Shown piece after piece: positions 58,337-64,000 of a stretch of DNA of 64,000 bases; the first letter of the stretch is position 1, and each line of letters begins with the position of its first letter. The notes under the pieces are model-generated. The model was not told the origin of the DNA. It saw nothing but the letters and a program-made list of their open reading frames with translations, and did not search any database. Origin of the DNA: an uncultured Bacilli bacterium (GTDB lineage Bacteria; Bacillota_I; Bacilli_A; RF39; UBA660); NCBI GenBank assembly GCA_934090935.1, contig CAKOKD010000001.1:310001-374000 (forward strand), given 5' to 3'. The position numbers and the translations under genes are program-made.

Positions 58337-59029
58337 ATGAAGGTTTTTGTTAATTTGCTTACATTAATAAGACTTCTTGCAACATTTATATTGCCAATTG
58401 TATGGAAATTATTTACTCCATTTTGGATACTTGTTTTTGTTGCATTGATATTGTTTACGGATTTTTTAGATGGTTTTTTAGCGAGAAGATTTAAAGTTTC
58501 AACTCTTTTAGGAAGCATTTTAGATTGTTTTGCCGATAAACTATTTGGAATTGCGATTATATTGGTTATAGCAACTTATTATAAATCGTTTTATTTAGTG
58601 CTTATGATGGAACTTTTTATTGCACTTATAAATATCGTTGCAGCATTTAGAGGAGCTAAAACAAAATCTTCTTTATTAGGAAGAGCAAAGATGTGGGTTT
58701 TAGGTCTTGCGATTATTATGGGAATGGTTTCAATATTTAAATATAATCTTTTAAACTTTATTAAAATTGAAGTTATATGTGATTGGTTAGTATACTTTTT
58801 TGAATATGAGGATACAGCTGTTTTATTTGGAGCGGCAATCACGGTTGGATCTCAAATAATGGTAGCAGTTGATTATTTAATTGATATATCTAAAGATTTA
58901 AAGAACAATAAAAAAGTAAAATATGATTTTAAAAGCAATAAAGAAATTCTATCAATTTTAGTTGATTCAGATTATTATTTGAAGCATAAGAATTATTCTT
59001 TAGCTCAACATTTTCTTAAGAATAGTTAA
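58337..59029 (+). CDS. pgsA: CDP-alcohol phosphatidyltransferase (PgsA-like)
   Basis: 230 aa, with the CDP-alcohol motif in DFLDGFLARRF...GSILDCFADK (D-G-x2-A-R-x8-G-x3-D-x3-D). PgsA makes phosphatidylglycerophosphate, the first step of phosphatidylglycerol synthesis. The C-terminal 50 residues are a cytoplasmic helical extension not usual in PgsA, so substrate is likely but not certain. Confidence 0.85.
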   Translation: MKVFVNLLTLIRLLATFILPIVWKLFTPFWILVFVALILFTDFLDGFLARRFKVSTLLGSILDCFADKLFGIAIILVIATYYKSFYLVLMMELFIALINIVAAFRGAKTKSSLLGRAKMWVLGLAIIMGMVSIFKYNLLNFIKIEVICDWLVYFFEYEDTAVLFGAAITVGSQIMVAVDYLIDISKDLKNNKKVKYDFKSNKEILSILVDSDYYLKHKNYSLAQHFLKNS

Positions 59030-59092
59030 TCTATTCTTTTTTTCTACATTTTATTTTTTTTATATTTTATATAATGAAAATAGGTGGAATGT

Positions 59093-59518
59093 ATGAAAAA
59101 TAGAATTATATTGTTTGTAGCTGTGTGTTTAACTTTTGTAGGTTTTGTAGGAGTTAGTTCTATATTGATGAGTGAGGCTTTGAATACGGATATTTATGGA
59201 AGTGTATATTTTAAAAGTTTATATCTAAACAAGAAGGATATTTATAATGATGATTATTTGTTATCTAGAAATTCTTTTTTTATTTCTTCTGATGATTTGG
59301 AAAATGAAAATGTTGTTACGTTTGAATTGTTTAATAATGGATATGAAAATGAAACTATTGCTTTGGAGTGTTTAAGTAAAAATGGAATTATTGAAATACA
59401 AAACAATAATCAAGAGTATATGATTTCTAAACTAAGTGGAAGAAAAGAATCAATTGTTTTAACTTATGATAGCAATATAAGCGATAGTTTAGAATGTAAA
59501 ATAAATATATTTGATTGA
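59093..59518 (+). CDS. Short exported protein with surface-module-type N-terminus
   Basis: 141 aa with signal segment (KNRIILFVAVCLTFVGFVGVSSIL) and a beta-rich domain resembling in outline the N-terminal module of the poly-G proteins (YFKSLYLNKKDIYNDD; TFELFNNGYENETIALECL). It has no poly-G cassette and no C-terminal domain, and its codons end in T as in housekeeping genes. It may be an ancestral, non-variable form. Confidence 0.65.
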   Translation: MKNRIILFVAVCLTFVGFVGVSSILMSEALNTDIYGSVYFKSLYLNKKDIYNDDYLLSRNSFFISSDDLENENVVTFELFNNGYENETIALECLSKNGIIEIQNNNQEYMISKLSGRKESIVLTYDSNISDSLECKINIFD

Positions 59519-59543
59519 TGTGAAATTAAATAAACTGTATAAT
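59515..59543 (+). promoter_or_regulatory. Promoter of the rimP-infB operon
   Basis: TTGATG at 59515-59520 and TATAAT at 59538-59543, 17 bp apart. The -35 box overlaps the stop codon of the gene before. Confidence 0.65.
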
Positions 59544-59565
59544 GTTATGATAGAGGTGTGTGCTT

Positions 59566-59592
59566 ATGAAAAAAATAATATTAGCACCATAA
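59566..59592 (+). CDS. Possible 8-aa leader peptide of the rimP-infB operon
   Basis: ATG with a good SD (AGAGGTG, 7-nt spacing) opens MKKIILAP. Hairpins at 59600-59615 (AAGTGT/ACACTT) and 59656-59680 follow. The arrangement resembles a leader-peptide attenuator but the peptide has no obvious regulatory codon run. Confidence 0.4.
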   Translation: MKKIILAP

Positions 59593-59655
59593 TCAACAAA
59601 AGTGTAAAAACACTTGCTTAATAAAGTTTTAAATGATATATTATATATGACGTTT

Positions 59656-59682
59656 AAGTGGGCAGAAAAATCCCACTTTTGT
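59656..59682 (+). promoter_or_regulatory. Hairpin before rimP, likely attenuator
   Basis: AAGTGGG pairs with CCCACTT around a 9-nt loop, followed by TTTTGTT. The hairpin ends about 10 nt before the SD of rimP. Confidence 0.55.
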
Positions 59683-59700
59683 TATTGTTTGGAGGTAATG

Positions 59701-59952
59701 ATGGACACAATTTTAGAAAATATTAGAAAGTTAATTGAACCTGAAATGAAAAAGTTAGACATTATTGTTGATAATATCACTTGGGAAAACATAAATAATC
59801 AAAATAATTTATGTATCACTCTTGATAGAAGTATTCCTTTGGATATTGATGCAATAGTGGAAGCAACTAATATAATCAATCCTATATTAGATGAAGCAGA
59901 TTTAATTAAAGAAGAGTATATCTTAGATATATCAAGCAAAGAAAGAGGTTAA
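59701..59952 (+). CDS. rimP: Ribosome maturation factor RimP, N-terminal domain only
   Basis: 83 aa. The sequence follows the RimP N-terminal domain (LIEPEMKKLDIIVDNITWE, LCITLDRSIPLDIDAIVEAT, YILDISSKERG). Normal RimP has about 150 residues, with a second Sm-like domain after the SSPGLDRPL segment; here the protein stops right there and nusA begins 4 nt later. GGAGG with 5-nt spacing supports the ATG at 59701. Confidence 0.85.
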   Translation: MDTILENIRKLIEPEMKKLDIIVDNITWENINNQNNLCITLDRSIPLDIDAIVEATNIINPILDEADLIKEEYILDISSKERG

Positions 59953-59955
59953 AAT

Positions 59956-61071
59956 ATGAATGGTAAAGAATTTATTAAAGCATTAAAGAATATCATTGAA
60001 GAAAAAAATATTGATGAAGATGTTGTATATGATGCAATGGAACAAGGTTTAATAACTGCTTATAAAAAGAATTATAATTCGAAAACTAATGTAAAAGTAG
60101 TTATTGATAAAAAAACTGGAGAATTTAAAGTTATACGTTATTACGTAGTTGTTCCTGAATATATTGAAGGAGACGAAGTGACTGATGAAGAAGGTAATGT
60201 AACTTATTTACCTCCAGAGATTAATGAAGATGCTCAACTTCTATTAGAAGAAGCAAAAGAAATGGTTCCAGATATAACTGTAGGTGAAACTATTGAAGAA
60301 GAAGTAACTCCACTTGATTTTGGACGTGTAGCTGCTCAAGTTTGTAAACAAGTTGTTACTCAAAAAATAAGAGAAGCAGAAAGAAATTCAATAATTGCTG
60401 AATTTGCTGATAAACAAGATGAGTTAGCAGTTGGAATACTAGCAATGGAAGATGCAAGAAACTATTATGTTGATTTAGGAAGAACTAGAGGTATTTTACC
60501 AAAATCCGAACTTATTCCTGGAGAAACATTAAAAATGGGTTCATCTGTAAAAGTATATGTTTCTAAAGTAGAAGCAACTAATAAAGGGCCTCTTGTATTA
60601 TGTACAAGAAAACATTATGGATTTGTTAAAAGATTATTTGAATCAGTTATTCCTGAATTACAAGATGGAACACTAGAAATTCATGCTGTAGCTAGAGAAG
60701 CAGGTGTTCGTAGTAAAGTTGCTGTATCATCAACTAATGAAAGAATCGATGCTATTGGAACATGTATCGGTGAACGTGGTTCAAGAATTGCAAGTATTTT
60801 ATCTGAACTTAATGGTGAAAAAGTTGATTTAGTACTATGGAGTGAAGATGATGCTGAATTCGTTAAAAACGCATTAAGTCCAGCTAAAGATGTAATTGTA
60901 AGTATTATTGATGATGAAAAAGAAAGAGTTGCTCTTGCAATCGTTAACGATGAAAACTTAAGTCTTGCAATCGGTAAAAAAGGTGTTAATATCCGTTTAG
61001 CTAGTAAATTAACTAAATATAAAATCAATGTTAAAACATTTGCTCAAGTTCAAGAAGAAGGAAATAAATAA
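59956..61071 (+). CDS. nusA: Transcription elongation/termination factor NusA
   Basis: 371 aa: N-terminal RNA-polymerase-binding domain (to about residue 130), S1 domain (GRTRGILPKSELIPGE), KH1 and KH2 (GVRSKVAVSS, GTCIGERGSRI and LAIGKKGVNIRLAS). It lacks the acidic C-terminal repeats of E. coli NusA, as usual in Firmicutes. Its stop shares one base with the ylxR start. Confidence 0.96.
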   Translation: MNGKEFIKALKNIIEEKNIDEDVVYDAMEQGLITAYKKNYNSKTNVKVVIDKKTGEFKVIRYYVVVPEYIEGDEVTDEEGNVTYLPPEINEDAQLLLEEAKEMVPDITVGETIEEEVTPLDFGRVAAQVCKQVVTQKIREAERNSIIAEFADKQDELAVGILAMEDARNYYVDLGRTRGILPKSELIPGETLKMGSSVKVYVSKVEATNKGPLVLCTRKHYGFVKRLFESVIPELQDGTLEIHAVAREAGVRSKVAVSSTNERIDAIGTCIGERGSRIASILSELNGEKVDLVLWSEDDAEFVKNALSPAKDVIVSIIDDEKERVALAIVNDENLSLAIGKKGVNIRLASKLTKYKINVKTFAQVQEEGNK

Positions 61072-61322
61072 TGAAAAAAATACCAATGCGTATGTGTGTT
61101 GTAACTAGAGAAAGATATCCTAAAATGGAACTTTTAAGAATAGTTAAAACAAGTGATGGTATAGTTGTTGATAAAACTGGCAAAGTAAATGGACACGGAT
61201 GTTATATAAAACGTGATATTGAGGTATTAAATAAAGCACGTAAGAATAAAATATTAAATAGAATATTTGAATGTGATATAGACGAAAGTATATATGAAGA
61301 AATTGAAAAAAATATAGATTAG
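61071..61322 (+). CDS. ylxR: YlxR-family RNA-binding protein
   Basis: 83 aa. The family signature MRMCVVTRERYPKMELLRIV and GRG-type segment VNGHGCYIKRD are present. YlxR is a small nucleoid- or RNA-binding protein that also affects RNase P. The ylxQ (L7Ae-like) gene that follows in B. subtilis is missing here. Confidence 0.9.
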   Translation: MKKIPMRMCVVTRERYPKMELLRIVKTSDGIVVDKTGKVNGHGCYIKRDIEVLNKARKNKILNRIFECDIDESIYEEIEKNID

Positions 61323-61340
61323 AAAAAGAGGTGGATGAAT

Positions 61341-63467
61341 ATGATGAGTGTTCAAGATTATGCAGAAGAGATGAACTTTACAGTTCAAGATGTATTAAAC
61401 AAATGTAAAGAATTAGGAATAAAAATTAATTCTAAAGATGACATGTTAGATGATGAAGCAATCATTATGTTGGATAATTGCATGAATCTAATAGATTCAG
61501 ATACAGAACTTGATTTTGATGAAGCCGATACTCTTGATGAAGTAATTGATGATATTATGGATTATGATAATATAAAATCAATTAATAACTCACATACTGT
61601 ATCTAAAGAAAAAGTAAAAAAACAAAAAGATAAAGAAGCATCGAATAAAGATTACGCTAGAATGAAAAAAGAAATGTATAAAAACAAAGAAAAATTAACT
61701 AGTAATACAAGTTCTAGTGATGATTCAATTGTTTTATATAAAGAGAATATGACAGTTGGTGATTTAGCTAATGTTTTAAGTGTAAGTGGTTCAGAACTAG
61801 TAGCTAAGCTTATTAGTTTAGGTCTTCTTTTAAGTCTTACTCAAACAATAGATTTTGATACAGCATTAATAGTTGCATCAGAATATAATAAAACATTGAA
61901 GAAAGAAGAAACTCAAGATATCATTAATTTTGAAAATTATGAAATTATTGAAGATGAGGCTAATTTAGTTAAACGTCCTCCAGTAATAACAATCATGGGA
62001 CATGTTGACCATGGTAAAACAACTTTACTTGATTACATAAGAAACTCACATGTAGTAGATGGAGAAGCTGGTGGAATCACTCAAGCAATTGGTGCTTATC
62101 AAATAGATTATAATGGAGAAAAGTTAACATTTATCGATACTCCAGGACATGCTGCATTTACTGAGATGCGTGCAAGAGGAGCAAGTGTAACTGACATCGT
62201 TATTATTATTGTATCAGCCGAGGATGGTGTAATGCCTCAAACTAAAGAAGCAATTGATCATGCACTTGCTGCAAATGTTCCAATTGTCGTTGCTGTTAAT
62301 AAGATAGATAGACCAAATGCTAATCCAGACAAAGTTATGACTGAGATGGCCGAAGTAAACATAACTCCAGAAGAATGGGGTGGAGAATATCCATTCGTTA
62401 AAATCAGTGCTAAAACTGGTGAAGGAGTTGATAAACTTCTAGAAACAATTCTTGCCATTGCTGAAGTAAATGATTTAAAGGCTAATCCAAATAGATATGC
62501 AAGTGGTACAGTAATTGAATCAAGAATTGATAAAAATCTAGGTGGAGTTGCCACAATTTTAATTCAAAACGGTACTTTACGTTTAGGAGATCCAATCGTT
62601 GTTGGTACAACTCATGGACGTGTTAGAACTTTAAAAAATGATTTAGGAAAAGATATAATTGACGCTGGACCATCAACACCAGTTGAAATAACAGGTCTTT
62701 CTGATAATCCAAGTGCTGGAGATAAATTCATGGCATTTGAATCAGAAAAACAAGCAAGAGAAATTGCTGAAAAGAGAAGAATTCAAGCTAAAGAACAAAC
62801 ATCAAAACCAAAAGCTTTATCTTTAGAAGAATTATTTGCTAATATTCAATCCGGTATAAAAGAGATAAATGTAGTATTAAAATGCGATGTTAGAGGTTCA
62901 GAAGAAGCTGTTAAAAACTCATTAGAAAAAATTGAAGTTGAGGGCGTTAAAGTAAAAGTAATAAGAAGTGGAATTGGAACTATTACTGAAAGCGATATTA
63001 TCTTAGCTCAAGCAAGTAATGCAATCGTAATTGGATTCAATGTAGTACCAAATAACAAGACTCGTGAAGTTGCTAAAGAATACAATGTTGATATGCGTCT
63101 TTATACAATTATATATAAATTAGTAGAAGATATGGAAGCAGCAATGAAAGGTATGTTAGATCCTGAATATGAGGAAGTAACTACTGGTTCTGCTGAAGTA
63201 AGACAATTATTTAAATTCTCTAAAGTTGGAACAATCGCTGGTTCTTATGTTACTAGTGGAGTTATTAAAAATGGTAGTTCAGTTCGTGTAATCAGAGATG
63301 GTGTAATTATCTATGATGGTAAAGTATCAAGTGTTCAAAGAGGAAAAGATTCTGTTAAAGAAGTTAAAAACGGATTTGAATGTGGTATAACTATTGAAGG
63401 TTACAATGACATAAAAGAAGGAGACGTTTTTGAAACATATGAAAACGTTGAAGTAAAAAGAGGATAA
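61341..63467 (+). CDS. infB: Translation initiation factor IF-2
   Basis: 708 aa. Short N-terminal domain (VQDYAEEMNFTVQDVLNKCKELGI), then GTPase with GHVDHGKTTL (G1), DTPGH (G3) and NKID (G4), followed by domains II, III and the IF2-C region. ATG codons at 61335, 61341 and 61344 compete; AGAGGTGG at 61328-61334 best fits 61341. Confidence 0.96.
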   Translation: MMSVQDYAEEMNFTVQDVLNKCKELGIKINSKDDMLDDEAIIMLDNCMNLIDSDTELDFDEADTLDEVIDDIMDYDNIKSINNSHTVSKEKVKKQKDKEASNKDYARMKKEMYKNKEKLTSNTSSSDDSIVLYKENMTVGDLANVLSVSGSELVAKLISLGLLLSLTQTIDFDTALIVASEYNKTLKKEETQDIINFENYEIIEDEANLVKRPPVITIMGHVDHGKTTLLDYIRNSHVVDGEAGGITQAIGAYQIDYNGEKLTFIDTPGHAAFTEMRARGASVTDIVIIIVSAEDGVMPQTKEAIDHALAANVPIVVAVNKIDRPNANPDKVMTEMAEVNITPEEWGGEYPFVKISAKTGEGVDKLLETILAIAEVNDLKANPNRYASGTVIESRIDKNLGGVATILIQNGTLRLGDPIVVGTTHGRVRTLKNDLGKDIIDAGPSTPVEITGLSDNPSAGDKFMAFESEKQAREIAEKRRIQAKEQTSKPKALSLEELFANIQSGIKEINVVLKCDVRGSEEAVKNSLEKIEVEGVKVKVIRSGIGTITESDIILAQASNAIVIGFNVVPNNKTREVAKEYNVDMRLYTIIYKLVEDMEAAMKGMLDPEYEEVTTGSAEVRQLFKFSKVGTIAGSYVTSGVIKNGSSVRVIRDGVIIYDGKVSSVQRGKDSVKEVKNGFECGITIEGYNDIKEGDVFETYENVEVKRG

Positions 63468-63469
63468 AA

Positions 63470-63823
63470 ATGAATCAAATTAAAGTAAAAAAAATAGGAG
63501 CTCATATAGCAAATGAATTAAGCAGTATTTGTTTGCTTGAAGCTCATGATTCTATTTTAAAAAATATTAATATTACTGGTTGTGATGTAACAAGTGATTT
63601 ATCATTTGCGTATGTATATTTCACAACTCATTTGGATAAAGATCCAAAAGAGATAGAGCGTGAACTTAATGATGATACAGCAGGTTATTTAAGAACAAAA
63701 CTTGCAAACACAATTGAAATTAGACATACACCAAAATTAATATTTAAATACGACAATTCAATTGATTATGGTATGAACATTGAACATATCATAAAAGAAA
63801 TACATGAAAAGGATAGTGAATAA
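63470..63823 (+). CDS. rbfA: Ribosome-binding factor A
   Basis: 117 aa with the RbfA KH-like fold (ITGCDVTSDLSFAYVYFT and PKLIFKYDNSIDYGMNIEHIIKEI). It assists 16S rRNA 5' end maturation. It starts 2 nt after infB; ylxP, often between the two, is absent. A weak hairpin overlaps its end. Confidence 0.95.
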   Translation: MNQIKVKKIGAHIANELSSICLLEAHDSILKNINITGCDVTSDLSFAYVYFTTHLDKDPKEIERELNDDTAGYLRTKLANTIEIRHTPKLIFKYDNSIDYGMNIEHIIKEIHEKDSE

Positions 63824-63845
63824 TAAAGCTATTCTTTTTTTATTT

Positions 63846-63885
63846 CATTCCGAAAAAGTTCGCAAATGCGAAAAAATTCGGAATG
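63846..63885. repeat. Nested palindrome after rbfA
   Basis: CATTCCGAA and TTCGGAATG enclose a second palindrome TTCGCAAATGCGAA. The stems are GC-richer than the surroundings. There is no T-run directly behind it, so it may be a processing site or protein-binding site. Confidence 0.6.
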
Positions 63886-63894
63886 ACTTACATT

Positions 63895-63921
63895 AGGAAT
63901 AGAGATTACTATTCCTTTTTT
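63895..63921 (+). terminator. Rho-independent terminator of the rimP-rbfA operon
   Basis: AGGAATAG-AGATTA-CTATTCCT followed by a T-run. Confidence 0.85.
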
Positions 63922-63977
63922 GTTTGAAAAAATAGAAAATATTTTACTTCGATTTTACAAGTTTTCAACAGAAAAAT

Positions 63978-64000
63978 TTGACAATCGGGGGGGGTATTAT
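63978..64000 (+). promoter_or_regulatory. Poly-G promoter box, copy 5 (cut by the window end)
   Basis: TTGACA at 63978-63983, which is the perfect -35 consensus, then ATC and eight G at 63987-63994 and TATTAT. The -10 box falls on the edge. Another surface gene is predicted just outside. It lacks the upstream CTTTAC/TATAAT block of copies 1-4. Confidence 0.65.

Noticed and set aside
1..64000. CRISPR array, tRNA or rRNA genes
   Set aside because: No regularly spaced identical short repeats with unique spacers were seen, and no tRNA-like cloverleaf or conserved rRNA segment was recognised on either strand.

Overview
The window is a very AT-rich stretch (roughly 25-30% GC by eye) from a low-GC Gram-positive of the class Bacilli. 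It looks chromosomal: it carries ezrA, dnaB-dnaI, the rimP-nusA-ylxR-infB-rbfA cluster, fmt, pgsA and three aminoacyl-tRNA synthetase genes. Two layers point to an endospore former with a peptidoglycan wall: sigG, cotE and cse60 on the sporulation side, and EzrA, a SEDS protein and a SpoVB/MurJ-type flippase on the wall side. An uncultured gut lineage of the Erysipelotrichia/RF39-like kind is my guess, not something the sequence proves.

Layout. 1-14 kb: a partial unknown gene, ezrA, a cysteine desulfurase, trpS, gltX, sigG, two M16 peptidases and an SPFH protein. 14-17 kb: a glycine-rich surface protein. 17-23 kb: HIT protein, cotE, an RNase J paralogue, dnaB-dnaI. 23-27 kb: half of a Tad (type IVc) pilus locus with pilin-like and TadZ-like genes. 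27-36 kb: cse60, a flippase, trmB, a YtxG/YtxH-like pair, and a T-box leader before a HAD phosphatase and tyrS. 36-39.6 kb: two surface proteins. 39.6-44.3 kb: tmcAL, a SEDS gene, a small Tyr-rich gene, a phosphoesterase and a CPBP protease. 44.3-49 kb: the Tad assembly motor (two SAF proteins, CpaF ATPase, TadB, TadC). 49-56 kb: three more surface genes, one of 1563 aa with InlB-type repeats. 56-64 kb: an ISL3-type remnant, fmt, pgsA and the nusA-infB operon.

The most unusual content is a surface-protein system. Four loci are preceded by a closely conserved leader in which a run of exactly eight G sits between TTGAAA and TAAAAT at a 16-bp spacing. A fifth copy starts at the right edge of the window. 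This is the geometry of poly-G phase-variable promoters such as meningococcal porA. The downstream genes share a signal peptide and an N-terminal module but differ at the C-terminus. One ends in a 120-bp segment almost without adenine (10 of 120), which looks like a diversity-generating-retroelement variable region, although no reverse transcriptase or template is in the window.

Two near-identical ~350-bp modules encode a 25-27 aa hydrophobic peptide facing a convergent antisense RNA, in the architecture of Fst-type type I toxin-antitoxins. One lies next to a poly-G surface gene and the other next to the fossil of a deleted surface gene, so the modules and the surface loci may travel together.
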